In this document: positions 43,723-53,767 of the stretch, piece by piece
Numbering within the stretch: the first letter of the stretch is position 1
How the letters are laid out: each line of letters begins with the position of its first letter
Source of the DNA: CAXBDP01 sp041689935
GTDB lineage: Bacteria > Bacteroidota > Bacteroidia > Cytophagales > Cyclobacteriaceae
Direction of reading: 5' to 3'
DNA length: 64,000 nucleotides
Assembly (NCBI GenBank): GCA_041689935.1
Contig: JBDNFI010000090.1
Span: 12,560-76,559, forward strand
Translations under genes and position numbers: made by a program
Notes under the pieces: generated by a model
The model's input: the letters and a program-made list of their open reading frames with translations, nothing else
Databases searched by the model: none
Told to the model about the DNA's origin: nothing

Positions 43723-46483
43723 CAATTTTTTGATCTTTTAGCAAATCGTATTGGCGATTGATATAGGGCATTCCTTCTTTCATCCATTGAGGCGCTGGAG
43801 CATCTTTTAAGTAATGGTCAAAGTATTGCTTCATTCTTACCTGAAAGTCTTTTTGATTTTCGAGCATGCCTAGGTGGTGAGGCTCATCAGGATAGGTAAG
43901 TAATATCACTTCTTTGCCCATTCGTCTGGCGGCATTATAGAGCTCTAACCCTTGGTTATAATCTACGGCTCCATCGGCAGTACCGTGTAGAATCATAAAT
44001 GGTGTACTGATTTTATCTACATGCTCAATTGGAGATTGACTTACGTATAAATCACGATGGCTCCAAGGCGTTACATCTCTGCCCATTCTCACTTGACCAA
44101 GCTCGAAAATACCATGATTCACCGTGCCACTTGCCTTGTAAAGAATATTGTACATGCTTACCAGATTGGTAACAGGTGCGCCTGTAACTACACAAGCAAA
44201 CATATCGGTTTGGGTTACTATGAATGAACTTTGGTACCCACCCCAGCTGTGGCCTTGTAGGCCAATCTTAGCAGGGTCGGCATAGCCCAAATCAATCACC
44301 TTTTGCACAGAGGAAGTCACATTATCAAGCGCATTGGTGCCGGGAGTACCTTCATCATACACTACATCAGGCATAAACACCAAATAGCCATTACTTGCAT
44401 AGGTGCTCATGTGCGGACGATCATCATACACAGGCATACTGTATTGATGATGGCGCTGAGACATTTTTTCGTAGAAATATACTACCATCGGATATTTTTC
44501 ACCTTCTTCATATCCAGCTGGTAGCGCGAGTGTTCCTTGCATTTTCTGTCCTTTGCTATTCTCATAGTCAACAAGGATTCTACTACCCCAAGCAAAATTG
44601 CTCTGTTGTGGATTTGCATCTGTCAGCTTCATTGGATTTTTGAAATCCATTCCAGAAAAGTAATAATCTGGAAAATCAACAAAAGTCTCTCTTGTGTACA
44701 TCAATACATTTGCATCACGAGCTTTGCTTACTCTGCCATAAATATTATCTGTATAGACTAATACTTGAGGTGCCTTGCCTGCTTGCATTTGATAAAATCC
44801 ATCCTTTTTTGTCCACTCACCATAGGCTGTGAGCATGATGGGTTTCGTCAAATCCAAATATCTTTCATCAGGATTTAGATCAAGTACTCTGAATTGAATT
44901 TCTTCCTTATTTCCAAGATTGCTGGTAAAGTTGCTGACAGCTCTCCCATCAAGGGCAACCATGTAGAGATCGTATTTATGATTTAAGATCACACTTTTAT
45001 TATCCTTGCTCCAACCTGCCACTCCATAGGCAGGTTTTTCGAATGGGTGGTCGTCATCTATATTTACAAAACTCACCTCCGTATTTGCCGTAAGATGGGT
45101 CTTTTTATTGCTTGGTAAATGGTATCCATATACTTTCTCATCTTTCAAATAAATAAAAGTGTTCCCATCAGGAGACATCCCCATGGAACGCCCAATTTCA
45201 TTTTCGATTAATTGCTTTGCTCCTGTTTTTGTATCAAGACGGTAATAATCAGCTGGTGAAATGCCCCAATTGATATCTGCTATATGAGGTTTGGGGTCTG
45301 CACCAATCACAAAGTTGGGATTGCGGGAGGTGGTTACATTCCGCATATCATCGCTTCCCAAAGGCACAAGCTTTTTTTCGGCTACATGAAACGCGGCTCT
45401 ATGGGTTGCGTTTCTTAATTGATTCTGACGCACCTTTTGCACCGATTGAATTATTTCGTCCTTCCAATGCCATACTTCTACATTGGTCATTTTCTCCTTC
45501 GATTTTGGAGGCTCTGGTAATTGCTCTGCTAAATTTACGTAAATCACATTGTCTGATTCCGACCATGAAAGATTGCCTCTTTCACTTATAACCATATTAT
45601 TTGCAAGGGCATTTTGAGCTGTATTGTACACTGTTTTTTGTGGCGTTGCATTCCCAATTGCATTGAAAACTAACAATTGGTTTTCCATTTTCACCATGTC
45701 TTTGGGTGTATGCCCTTTCAAAACCGCTAATGCATTTCCTTTTTGCAGCGCTAGAGGTCTTTCAAATCCTTGATCGTTCCAAGTCAGGTTTGAGTATTCT
45801 AAGGTGTCAGAATCTAATGGCTTGATAGAGGAATTGGATAAGGTCATTAAGTAAAGCCCATTGCCAGCAGCTTTATCAGCATCTACGATATAGGCAAGGT
45901 GGGTTCCTTTTTCATTGAATCTAAATTCAGATACGTTTCCGAAATTTTGATCCATTCCACTTGTTAGGTGGCGAATGATCAAATCCGTGCCCTTATGTTT
46001 TATCTCTGGACTGGCTTTCGCCTTTGTTACCGTCAAATAGTTTCCATCTGCTGAAAAACTGATAGCTGCGGCATTTTCGTACGTCCATTTAATGCCATTT
46101 GCAAGATTGATCAATTGAGCCTGTCGAGTAACAGGCTTTTTTTCTTTTTGCAGTTTTTCCCTTTCGGCCTTGGGTAATTCCACCATATATGCCGCCCATT
46201 TGCCATCGGAAGAGAATTCCGCCGAACTGCTATTTGGCAATACATGTGTTTGACTGTTTTGCACATGCTTTAGATACAAAGTATCATTGCCTTCATTTGG
46301 TCGGTAAGCGAAGCTGGTCCATTGCCCATTTTGTGAAATATCAGCTCCAACTATGCGCTTCCAGCCGTCATAATCGTCCAGACTAAGTGCTTTTGACCCC
46401 TCCTGGCCAAAAGATTGAAAGGCCATTGAAATGACCATTAAACTAACAATAGCAATTCGATAGCAACGATATACGTTTTTCAT
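43712..46483 (-). CDS. Exported prolyl-oligopeptidase-family (S9) peptidase
   Basis: A 923-residue exported serine peptidase. Signal peptide (YRCYRIAIVSLMVISMAFQS), a long beta-propeller region, and a C-terminal alpha/beta hydrolase domain with the nucleophile in GLQGHSWGGYQSSF, the Asp in HGTADGAVDYNQG and the His in PDEPHHLG. It cleaves short peptides, often after Pro or with dipeptidyl specificity; the exact specificity is unknown. It heads the pair with the M28 peptidase and has a TATATTTG box 31 bases upstream. Confidence 0.92.
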   Translation of the reverse strand: MKNVYRCYRIAIVSLMVISMAFQSFGQEGSKALSLDDYDGWKRIVGADISQNGQWTSFAYRPNEGNDTLYLKHVQNSQTHVLPNSSSAEFSSDGKWAAYMVELPKAEREKLQKEKKPVTRQAQLINLANGIKWTYENAAAISFSADGNYLTVTKAKASPEIKHKGTDLIIRHLTSGMDQNFGNVSEFRFNEKGTHLAYIVDADKAAGNGLYLMTLSNSSIKPLDSDTLEYSNLTWNDQGFERPLALQKGNALAVLKGHTPKDMVKMENQLLVFNAIGNATPQKTVYNTAQNALANNMVISERGNLSWSESDNVIYVNLAEQLPEPPKSKEKMTNVEVWHWKDEIIQSVQKVRQNQLRNATHRAAFHVAEKKLVPLGSDDMRNVTTSRNPNFVIGADPKPHIADINWGISPADYYRLDTKTGAKQLIENEIGRSMGMSPDGNTFIYLKDEKVYGYHLPSNKKTHLTANTEVSFVNIDDDHPFEKPAYGVAGWSKDNKSVILNHKYDLYMVALDGRAVSNFTSNLGNKEEIQFRVLDLNPDERYLDLTKPIMLTAYGEWTKKDGFYQMQAGKAPQVLVYTDNIYGRVSKARDANVLMYTRETFVDFPDYYFSGMDFKNPMKLTDANPQQSNFAWGSRILVDYENSKGQKMQGTLALPAGYEEGEKYPMVVYFYEKMSQRHHQYSMPVYDDRPHMSTYASNGYLVFMPDVVYDEGTPGTNALDNVTSSVQKVIDLGYADPAKIGLQGHSWGGYQSSFIVTQTDMFACVVTGAPVTNLVSMYNILYKASGTVNHGIFELGQVRMGRDVTPWSHRDLYVSQSPIEHVDKISTPFMILHGTADGAVDYNQGLELYNAARRMGKEVILLTYPDEPHHLGMLENQKDFQVRMKQYFDHYLKDAPAPQWMKEGMPYINRQYDLLKDQKIDDE

Positions 46484-46513
46484 TTTATTGATTGATTAAT
46501 TCTTGAAAACGAT

Positions 46514-46521
46514 CAAATATA
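46514..46521 (-). promoter_or_regulatory. -7 box (TATATTTG) of the peptidase operon
   Basis: Exact TAnnTTTG match on the minus strand, 30 bases before the ATG at 46483. The predicted leader is about 25 bases. Confidence 0.5.
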
Positions 46522-46640
46522 TAAAACCTTTGGCCCTAATATTCAATAGAAAGCGAAAATGCAGGAATTAATCCAATCAATTAAATGCAGCGGTCGATGA
46601 TAGACTCTGGTGAATTGTTGATCAAGGGAATGAAATTATC

Positions 46641-46823
46641 CTAATCAAAATCATCCTCCCGCCTTTTTCTGGTAAAGGGTTTTTTCTTTGTGGGTGTTTT
46701 ACCAAAAGGTTTATTTCCTTTTACTTTTTTCAAATTTGGGCGAGATTCGAAACGTTCATTATTGATAGATTCATCCAAATCATCTATCGACCTTAAGTGA
46801 TGCAAAGAGGTATTCTTAGGCAT
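46641..46823 (-). CDS. Small basic protein, unknown function
   Basis: A 60-residue protein rich in Lys and Arg: an N-terminal helical piece (SLHHLRSIDDLDESINNERF) followed by a basic, proline-containing tail (KGNKPFGKTPTKKKPFTRKR) that ends in REDDFD. No family is recognised; the composition suits a nucleic-acid- or ribosome-associated peptide. The ATG at 46823 and sensible codon use support it, but it is short and may not be real. Confidence 0.5.
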   Translation of the reverse strand: MPKNTSLHHLRSIDDLDESINNERFESRPNLKKVKGNKPFGKTPTKKKPFTRKRREDDFD

Positions 46824-46983
46824 GTTAATAATTTTTCAAGAAAACGTGTTTTTAACGAAAATTGTTGAATACGAAGTGAAAAAACTTTCAAGTTTAACTT
46901 TACGTGTTTTAGAGGCAATGTTAATCAAAAAAGTGATCTCAAGATATCTTTAAGTCAAGTTTGTAATAAAAATTCTAAGGTTA

Positions 46984-47012
46984 TTTATTCGCTCGAAAAA
47001 GAGCCGAATAAA
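46984..47012. terminator. Hairpin in the gap between the basic-peptide gene and the SDR gene
   Basis: TTTATTCGCTC pairs with GAGCCGAATAAA with a one-base bulge and a 6-base A-rich loop. It lies about 73 bases past the SDR stop codon. The rest of the 261-base gap shows no gene. Confidence 0.35.
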
Positions 47013-47084
47013 GCATCGAAATAAAATTAAGCCAATACCCTAAAATAGGCTAAAAAATACCTCTTTCCTATTTTTAGAACAATC

Positions 47085-47837
47085 CTATTGCCTCGCCAAA
47101 AAGCCTCCATCCACTGGATAATAAGCACCAGTAGAGAAAGAAGATTTATCAGAACTTAGCCATAATACCATTTCAGCAACTTCTTTCGACTCGCCAAGTC
47201 TACCCAGCGCATGGCGTTGGGCAAGGCTTTTCCTTACTTCATCTGGAATCGCTGATAGCAATGGCGTATCGATAAATGCAGGGCCTACACTGTTTATCCG
47301 AATATTTTGATCGGCATATTCAAGAGCGGCTGATTTGGTAAGTCCTACTACACCATGTTTTGCAGCCACATAGGCGGGAGATAGTTTTGCGCCGCTGGCT
47401 CCATAAATGGAGGATATATTTACGATTTTGCCACCACCAGATTTCAACATGGCTGGAATTTGAAAACGCATGCCATAAAACACGCCTGAAAGGTTAATGG
47501 CAATTACTTTATCCCAACCTTCAATTGGATACTCGCCAGTCATTGCGAGTGGTCCGCCAATGCCTGCATTGTTACAGGCGATATCGAGTTGACCATATTC
47601 TTTCATGATTTCATTGACTATACGCTCATTGTCAGACACATTGGACGAGTCTGCTTTAATAAATTTAGCTTTGCCTTTATTCTCATGAATCATGGAAACT
47701 GTTTCCTCTCCTCCCTTTTGGTCAATATCTGAAACGATAACGGTTGCGCCTTCAGATGCATATTTCATAGCAATCGCTTGACCAATACCAGAACCGCCTC
47801 CAGTTACTAATGCGATTTTATTTTCAAGATCGTTCAT
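47085..47837 (-). CDS. Short-chain dehydrogenase/reductase
   Basis: Classical SDR of 250 residues using NAD(P). The cofactor loop is VTGGGSGIGQAIA (about residues 12-24), followed by NNAGIGG, the catalytic Ser in VNISSIYG and the YxxxK in SPAYVAAKHGVVG. The Asp in VIVSDIDQKG after the second strand suggests NAD rather than NADP. The substrate cannot be predicted. ATG start at 47837. Confidence 0.92.
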   Translation of the reverse strand: MNDLENKIALVTGGGSGIGQAIAMKYASEGATVIVSDIDQKGGEETVSMIHENKGKAKFIKADSSNVSDNERIVNEIMKEYGQLDIACNNAGIGGPLAMTGEYPIEGWDKVIAINLSGVFYGMRFQIPAMLKSGGGKIVNISSIYGASGAKLSPAYVAAKHGVVGLTKSAALEYADQNIRINSVGPAFIDTPLLSAIPDEVRKSLAQRHALGRLGESKEVAEMVLWLSSDKSSFSTGAYYPVDGGFLARQ

Positions 47838-47980
47838 GGGTATTTATTTATTTGACAAGTGCGCCTAATTTAGTAAAATTGAATCGTAAATCTAAGAATT
47901 AAGTTTCTCGCTAATTGCTATCTTTATCGCATCAAAATATCCAATATATTTACTTGAGTGGTGTTTCTAAATAATCGACA

Positions 47981-49027
47981 TTGAGGTTTTTTATTCAATT
48001 CCTTTTTCTGATCACAAGCATATTTATTTATGCTTTTGTATTTATTTCGCCCGATATATTTGCCCTAGCAGCAATCATAAGTCTGGCTATTCCCTTTGTG
48101 CTAGCCGCCCATCTTGTTTGGATAGTATTTGGCCTGAGTAAAGGAATAAAGAATATATGGGGGAATTTGATAAGCTTGATTATTGGCATACCGTTTTTAG
48201 TCTCCAGTTTGGGCTTATCCATCCCTGCAAAGCATGAAGGCCAAATTCACGTTTTGAGTTACAACTTGTATGGCTATCGCGTAAAATACAATCTACGATC
48301 AATGGTGGAGAGACAAAATTTCTTACAATGGACTATTGATCATAGTGCGCCTATCAAAGTCTTTCAGGAATTCTATACCCACAGAGGGCATCCAAGTATG
48401 GACTCCTACAAAAAATTTATCAATGCCGGATACAATGGGTATTTTGAGCCGCTCACGATCAATAATCGAAATCACGATATCGGATTGGCTATTTTTAGTA
48501 AGTACCCAATGATAGACACGGGAAAATTGCTGGATAATAAACCAAGTCTCAATAATATAATATTTGCAGATATTGTGATTGAGGCTGATACGATTCGGAT
48601 ATACAATGCACACTTCCAATCGATGGGAATAGATCCAGCGCATGTGATGGAAACCGAGGAACTAAAAAACAGATATGCTTTGCTTAGGCAACAACTAGAA
48701 AATGGAGCATCTACACGGGCAAAACAGATAAAGATCGCTTTGGAGCATGCCAAAAATAGTCCTTATCCAGTGGTTTTTGCCGGTGATTTCAATGATACAC
48801 CTTATAGTTATAGCTACAGAACTTTCAGATCGGCATTTGCAAATGCCTTTGAGAAAAAAGGCAATGGATTTGGGTTTAGTATGAATAGTAGATTGTTCTT
48901 TTTACGAATCGACAATATATTTTTCAGTGATGAATTTGGCACTCGAAGCTTTGAAACCAAGCGGGAGGTAAAATTCTCAGATCACTTTCCTATCGAGGCA
49001 TCTTTTCGTTTGCGCTCCAATCTATAG
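47981..49027 (+). CDS. Membrane-anchored endonuclease/exonuclease/phosphatase family protein
   Basis: A 348-residue protein with three N-terminal membrane helices (IQFLFLITSIFIYAFVFI, LAAIISLAIPFVLAAHLVWI, LISLIIGIPFLVSSLGLSI) and an outward-facing EEP (DNase I-like) domain: IHVLSYNLYG, the Glu in IKVFQEFY, AGDFNDTPYSYSYR and the closing SDHFPIEA. This type acts on phosphodiesters or lipids in the envelope; the substrate is unknown. A stop lies 9 bases upstream, so the TTG at 47981 is the only start in reach. It overlaps the convergent transporter gene by 46 bases. Confidence 0.85.
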   Translation: MRFFIQFLFLITSIFIYAFVFISPDIFALAAIISLAIPFVLAAHLVWIVFGLSKGIKNIWGNLISLIIGIPFLVSSLGLSIPAKHEGQIHVLSYNLYGYRVKYNLRSMVERQNFLQWTIDHSAPIKVFQEFYTHRGHPSMDSYKKFINAGYNGYFEPLTINNRNHDIGLAIFSKYPMIDTGKLLDNKPSLNNIIFADIVIEADTIRIYNAHFQSMGIDPAHVMETEELKNRYALLRQQLENGASTRAKQIKIALEHAKNSPYPVVFAGDFNDTPYSYSYRTFRSAFANAFEKKGNGFGFSMNSRLFFLRIDNIFFSDEFGTRSFETKREVKFSDHFPIEASFRLRSNL

Positions 49028-51294
49028 CGAAGCAGCGATACTAGCGCAGGAAGCAAGGTCAAATCCAAAATCAACGCAATACATAGTGTGATGAAAATCA
49101 ATAATCCGATGTAATGCACTCCCGAAAAGGATGAAAACATCAATGAGAAAAATCCTCCCGCCAATATCAAAGTAGTCAGCGTAATGGCCTTACCGCCTGA
49201 TAAGAAGGTTCGCCGCAGGGCAATAAAATATGAATGACCCTTTTTCAATTCCAAGTTCAATTTAGATAAGAAATGAATACTATCATCCACCACTATCCCA
49301 AAAGCAATGGTGAAAATAATGGCAGTAGATAATTTGAGATTTATCCCTAAAAAACCCATAATTCCGGCAATCATTAGAATCGGCAAAATATTTGGGATAA
49401 TGGCCAGAAAAGTCAACCGCCAAGAGCGGAAAAGCAGTCCTGTGATGATGGAAATAGCGATTAAGGCTATGCCTAAGCCTTGTAAAGTGCTTTTCGCAAT
49501 TAATTCATTGTTGATGTCAATGAGGTGAGAAGTGCCTGTTATTTTAAAACTAGCAATACTTGCATCCGTATTTTCTTGTAAAAAGGTCTCCAAAGCATCC
49601 ACTTTTTCTAGGGCTTTTTCGCTACCAATATCGCCCATCCTCCCGCTTATTCGAGCTATTTTTCCGGTTTCGTCGATTATGGGCACATTATCTATTTTAG
49701 ATTCAAACCTTCTTACATTTCTCCGTAATTCTCTCCATTCTCGCTCACTATTTGGTAATCGGTAATTTTCATTTACGCCGCCAGTATTGGCTTTATTTAT
49801 ACTTTTCGCTATTTGCACAGGCGAAATGATGGCATCAACACCAAATTCATTTCGAAGATAATCTTCTACCTTATCAATTTCCTGAAGCACCTCTTTGCTA
49901 AATAATTGCTGTTGATTTTCGCCCAAACGAATACTCATTTCAAAGGGTTTGGAGCCTCCAAAATGAGTATCGAAATAAATAAAATCTTGCTTTAAATCCG
50001 ACTCTAAAGGGATATCATCGATCAAATAGGTACTTATTTTCAGCTGATTTAAACCGATGATCGAAAGGATGACAAAAGATAAAGAAATAGCAAATATCTT
50101 TTTGGGATGACGAGTATTGATCAAAAACAAATAACTCAATAATCCTTTCCATTGAAAGCGGGAGGATGATTTGGCTACTTTGGGAATTGGAATTAAGTAC
50201 AGAATAGCCGGCAATAACGTAAAGCCGAGTAAAAAAGCTAAAAGCACTCCAAAGGCTGTGTATAAGCCTAATTCCTTGATCGGTGCTATGCTAGAAATAG
50301 CCAAACTAGCAAAGCCAATAGCAGTAGTGATGGAAGTAAGCAAGGTAGCTCGCCCCACCTCGAAATAGGATATCTTAAGCGATTGCCATTTGGAGCTTCC
50401 TTTTCGAAGTTCCTCCAGATACCGAGTGAGCAGGTGCACCACATCCGACATCCCAATCACAAACATAATATTAGGCATGATGATCGATAAAATATCGAGC
50501 GGTTTGCCCATGTATGCCATGCTTGCCACTAACCAAAGAACCGCCAAACCAACCACCAGAAGTGGAACTAAAATACCCCACCAAGAACGGTAACTCATCC
50601 AAAGAAATAAAATGACAATCCCTGCTGAAATCAAAAGATAAAAACCAATTTCACTCTGCATCTTACTCACAAAAACTCCTTGTGCGCGGGCTTTACCTGC
50701 AACGTGGAAATCTACAAAGTCGAGGTCTTCGATTGCTTGGATGAGATCAGCGGTAAGCTTGTCGCCATCTTCCTTGGATATTCGCTGCGTGTGTCGAAGC
50801 ATGATGGCCAATGCATCCTTTTCTTTCGAAATAAAGTAACTCGGGAGCCCGCTATTTTCCAATAATCTCACACTGTCCACCGCAAGCCTCTCGCTATCTT
50901 CCCAATCTAAAATAGGAATTGAAATCACACCCATCGGACCGACGACGGGTTCGCGAAAGGATGTGATTGACAATACATCCTCCACATGATCCATTTCGCT
51001 TAGTAGCTTGCCCAAAGAATCGACTTTATATAGAAATGCAGCATTGAAAATACCCGTATTCGATTTGACCGCAATCAGCAGGTAATCGTTATCGTTTTCG
51101 AATTTCTGCCTGAAATCTAAATAATACTCCAATTCAGGATGATCCTGTGGGAAGAAATTCTCGAAGTCATAATCGAATTTCAGCTTGGGCAACTGAAGCA
51201 CCGCCAAAATTGAAATGGCGATAATAGAGATTATGACAAAGATGGAAAGGTTTCGGATCATAGAGTCTTTTATGAAACTGGATACAGTATCCAA
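48982..51294 (-). CDS. MMPL/RND-superfamily transporter
   Basis: A 770-residue exporter with the RND two-fold layout: helix 1, a large outside loop (about 38-205), helices 2-6 (LLISAGIVILFLWMSYRSWW and following), a second large loop and helices 8-12. Motifs include MFVIGMSDVVHLLTRYLEEL and IVVDDSIHFLSKLNLELKKG. MMPL proteins move lipids or hydrophobic compounds; hopanoid- or lipid-like cargo is possible but unproven. The TTG start at 51294 gives the usual amphipathic stretch before helix 1. The ATG at 51261 would remove it. Confidence 0.88.
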   Translation of the reverse strand: MDTVSSFIKDSMIRNLSIFVIISIIAISILAVLQLPKLKFDYDFENFFPQDHPELEYYLDFRQKFENDNDYLLIAVKSNTGIFNAAFLYKVDSLGKLLSEMDHVEDVLSITSFREPVVGPMGVISIPILDWEDSERLAVDSVRLLENSGLPSYFISKEKDALAIMLRHTQRISKEDGDKLTADLIQAIEDLDFVDFHVAGKARAQGVFVSKMQSEIGFYLLISAGIVILFLWMSYRSWWGILVPLLVVGLAVLWLVASMAYMGKPLDILSIIMPNIMFVIGMSDVVHLLTRYLEELRKGSSKWQSLKISYFEVGRATLLTSITTAIGFASLAISSIAPIKELGLYTAFGVLLAFLLGFTLLPAILYLIPIPKVAKSSSRFQWKGLLSYLFLINTRHPKKIFAISLSFVILSIIGLNQLKISTYLIDDIPLESDLKQDFIYFDTHFGGSKPFEMSIRLGENQQQLFSKEVLQEIDKVEDYLRNEFGVDAIISPVQIAKSINKANTGGVNENYRLPNSEREWRELRRNVRRFESKIDNVPIIDETGKIARISGRMGDIGSEKALEKVDALETFLQENTDASIASFKITGTSHLIDINNELIAKSTLQGLGIALIAISIITGLLFRSWRLTFLAIIPNILPILMIAGIMGFLGINLKLSTAIIFTIAFGIVVDDSIHFLSKLNLELKKGHSYFIALRRTFLSGGKAITLTTLILAGGFFSLMFSSFSGVHYIGLLIFITLCIALILDLTLLPALVSLLRYRLERKRKDASIGK

Positions 51295-51384
51295 AGTTCC
51301 ACGGGCATAAAATTATCTTTTTTCGACCAGATAGTTTTAAAATTGCGATAATTATCGAACTTCGAGCTAAAAGAAAAAGGAGCC

Positions 51385-52179
51385 ATGCAGCAATATCACG
51401 ACTTAATGCGACGAATTTTGGATGAAGGGGTAAGCAAGGCAGATCGCACGGGTACTGGAACCCTCAGCGTATTTGGCCATCAGATGCGCTTCGATTTGGC
51501 AAAGGGTTTTCCTTTGCTTACGACCAAGAAAGTGCATACTCGATCTATCATTCATGAGTTGCTATGGTTTCTCAAAGGCGATACAAATATTGCCTATCTC
51601 AAAGAAAATGGAGTGAGAATATGGGACGAATGGGCTGATGACAAAGGCGAATTAGGACCAATATATGGGTATCAGTGGCGCAGCTGGCCAACTCCTGATG
51701 GGCAACATATCGATCAGATTTCCCAAGTGGTGGAGCAATTGAAAAACAATCCCGATTCGCGCCGCATTATAGTGAGTGCCTGGAATGTCTCCGAAATTTC
51801 TAAAATGGCTCTTCCTCCCTGCCATGCATTCTTCCAATTCTACGTAGCCAATGGCAAACTTTCTTGTTTGCTGTATCAGCGAAGTGCCGATGTATTTTTA
51901 GGTGTTCCTTTCAATATTGCGTCCTATGCCCTACTTACCATTATGATGGCGCAGGTTTGCGGTTTAAAGCCTGGGGATTTTATCCATACTTTGGGCGATG
52001 CACATTTATATTCCAATCATTTGGAGCAAGCAAATTTGCAATTAAGTAGAGATTTTAGACCATTGCCTACATTAAAGATAAATCCAATGATAAAAGATAT
52101 ATTCGATTTCAAATTCGAAGACTTTACGATAGAAAATTACGATCCACATCCACATATAAAAGCTGCGGTGGCTATATAA
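51385..52179 (+). CDS. thyA: Thymidylate synthase
   Basis: Converts dUMP to dTMP with methylene-tetrahydrofolate. All hallmarks are present: DRTGTGTLSVFGHQMRFDL, the phosphate-binding Arg, the nucleophile Cys in ALPPCHAFFQFYV, QRSADVFLGVPFNIASYALL and the C-terminal HPHIKAAVAI. The length of 264 residues is exact for the family. The ATG follows a good AAGGAG ribosome-binding site. It converges with the aminotransferase gene after 2 bases. Confidence 0.97.
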   Translation: MQQYHDLMRRILDEGVSKADRTGTGTLSVFGHQMRFDLAKGFPLLTTKKVHTRSIIHELLWFLKGDTNIAYLKENGVRIWDEWADDKGELGPIYGYQWRSWPTPDGQHIDQISQVVEQLKNNPDSRRIIVSAWNVSEISKMALPPCHAFFQFYVANGKLSCLLYQRSADVFLGVPFNIASYALLTIMMAQVCGLKPGDFIHTLGDAHLYSNHLEQANLQLSRDFRPLPTLKINPMIKDIFDFKFEDFTIENYDPHPHIKAAVAI

Positions 52180-52181
52180 AT

Positions 52182-53009
52182 TTATGGAACCAATAAGGCA
52201 GCCAAAAAAGCGGGAGGATTTGAATTGGAAGGCATCAAAAACTGCTTTTCATCAAAAGAACCGACAAAGTGTATTCCAGTAGCATTGGTGGTGAATAAAT
52301 AATCAGCCGCTAAAAGTTCATCTACTTGACTTTTCACCTCCAAAACTTTGGCATTGCTTTGCAACAGTTTATCGATAATCCAACTCCTACGAACACCTTT
52401 AATACATCCTGTTTCTAAGCTTGGTGTGAATAATTGATTGTCCTTACTCCAAAATATATTTGCGGCGGATGCTTCGGAAATATTGCCTAATGCATCTGTA
52501 AGGATGATTTCATCTAAACTTCGCCTTTTCATTTCGAGCCCAGCTTGCACATAAGTGAGTGAACTGCCCGTTTTGCAAAAGGAGAAAGACTGATACACCG
52601 TATGGACCGATTGAGCAAGGGAAGCTTTTGGTTTGAGGCCAAAAGGTACCCACTTCATAGGAATTGCCATCAACAGATAATCGCAGGTATTTTGCTTGGG
52701 CATATAATATCCTCCCGCTTTTCTGACCACCTGCAAGCGAATGCGGAGATCCCCTTCTATCCTATTTTGCACTTTCAGCTGTGCAATCATATCTTTCAGT
52801 TTTACGGCTGATAATTCTAAAGGAGCATCCATTTCCAAAATTTCCATTCCTTTACTTAATCTATCTACATGGTAATCGAGCCTCATCGGCACTCCTTGAG
52901 GGCAAAAAATGGTTTCAAATAAGCTATCGCCATACATATACGCTCGGTTGCTCCAAAAGAAGCCAAGATCACTCTCTTCTGCTGTTCGGGAATTATAAAT
53001 TACTTTCAT
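52182..53009 (-). CDS. Class IV aminotransferase / aminodeoxychorismate lyase-like
   Basis: PLP enzyme of fold type IV, 275 residues from the ATG at 53009. The PLP lysine is Lys146 (SFSFCKTGSSLTYVQA), and Glu179 in NISEASAANIFW contacts the pyridine nitrogen. The N-terminal AYMYGDSLFETIFC fits PabC and branched-chain aminotransferases alike. The folate gene thyA beside it weakly favours PabC (4-aminobenzoate synthesis). The open frame runs on to 53228, but that 73-residue extension is antisense to the serine dehydratase gene and is not coding. Confidence 0.85.
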   Translation of the reverse strand: MKVIYNSRTAEESDLGFFWSNRAYMYGDSLFETIFCPQGVPMRLDYHVDRLSKGMEILEMDAPLELSAVKLKDMIAQLKVQNRIEGDLRIRLQVVRKAGGYYMPKQNTCDYLLMAIPMKWVPFGLKPKASLAQSVHTVYQSFSFCKTGSSLTYVQAGLEMKRRSLDEIILTDALGNISEASAANIFWSKDNQLFTPSLETGCIKGVRRSWIIDKLLQSNAKVLEVKSQVDELLAADYLFTTNATGIHFVGSFDEKQFLMPSNSNPPAFLAALLVP

Positions 53010-53088
53010 TGGCTTAATTGACCACTTAATAACTTTAAATAATAGGCTGCAAATTGATTTTATACCTTTAAGCTGAAATTTAGGTAAA

Positions 53089-53766
53089 ATGTCTGAACGA
53101 AGCGGAATATTCGATATGATTGGGCCAATAATGATTGGGCCGAGCAGTTCACACACGGCAGGTGTGGTGAGGATAGGCCGTGTAGCCAGAAAAATTCTTG
53201 GTGGCCAGCCAACCAAAGTGAGTATCACCTTTTATAATTCCTTTGCAAGAACGTATGAGGGACATGGGAGTGATAGGGCAATTATCGCTGGCCTTTTAGA
53301 TTTCAAAACAGATGATGAAAGAATCAAAAATAGTTTGAGTTTGGCCCTAGAAGCAGGATTAACGTATTCTTTTAGGTCTGTTGGAAGTGCTTCTACCATG
53401 CATCCTAACACTGTGAAGGTGCTAATTGAAAAAGAAGGAAAATCTGTTGAAGTGATAGGTGAAAGTTTGGGTGGTGGTGTGATTCGGATTGTAGAAATTG
53501 ATGGATTTGATTCAAATTTCTCCGCCAGCATGCACACAATGATTATTAAAGCAGAGGACAAGGCGGGAAGCATAGCCTTCATTACGAATATTATTTCTAA
53601 TGACGATTGCAATATTGCCACTATGACGGTATCCAGAAAAGGAAAGAATGGAATTGCCTGCCAGATGCTTGAAATGGATTCAGGAATTAATAAAATTACC
53701 CTTGAGTATTTGAGACAACTCTCTTGGGTGCTAGAAGTGATTTATATACCAGATATTGATTTATAA
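53089..53766 (+). CDS. sdaAB: L-serine dehydratase beta subunit
   Basis: A 225-residue subunit of the iron-sulfur L-serine deaminase (serine to pyruvate plus ammonia). The family motif MIGPIMIGPSSSHTAGVVRI is at the N-terminus, with the substrate-contacting HGSDRAIIAGLL after it. The last 75 residues form an ACT domain (DKAGSIAFITNIISNDDCNI) that binds serine as effector. The alpha subunit, which holds the cluster cysteines, is not next to it and must be elsewhere. ATG start at 53089; the stop is 1 base before the tolC-like start. Confidence 0.9.
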   Translation: MSERSGIFDMIGPIMIGPSSSHTAGVVRIGRVARKILGGQPTKVSITFYNSFARTYEGHGSDRAIIAGLLDFKTDDERIKNSLSLALEAGLTYSFRSVGSASTMHPNTVKVLIEKEGKSVEVIGESLGGGVIRIVEIDGFDSNFSASMHTMIIKAEDKAGSIAFITNIISNDDCNIATMTVSRKGKNGIACQMLEMDSGINKITLEYLRQLSWVLEVIYIPDIDL

Positions 53767-53767
53767 C

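Noticed and set aside
53010..53228. N-terminal extension of the PabC-like gene
   Set aside because: It is antisense to the start of sdaAB, the family start is at the ATG 53009, and a clear intergenic gap exists between the two genes.
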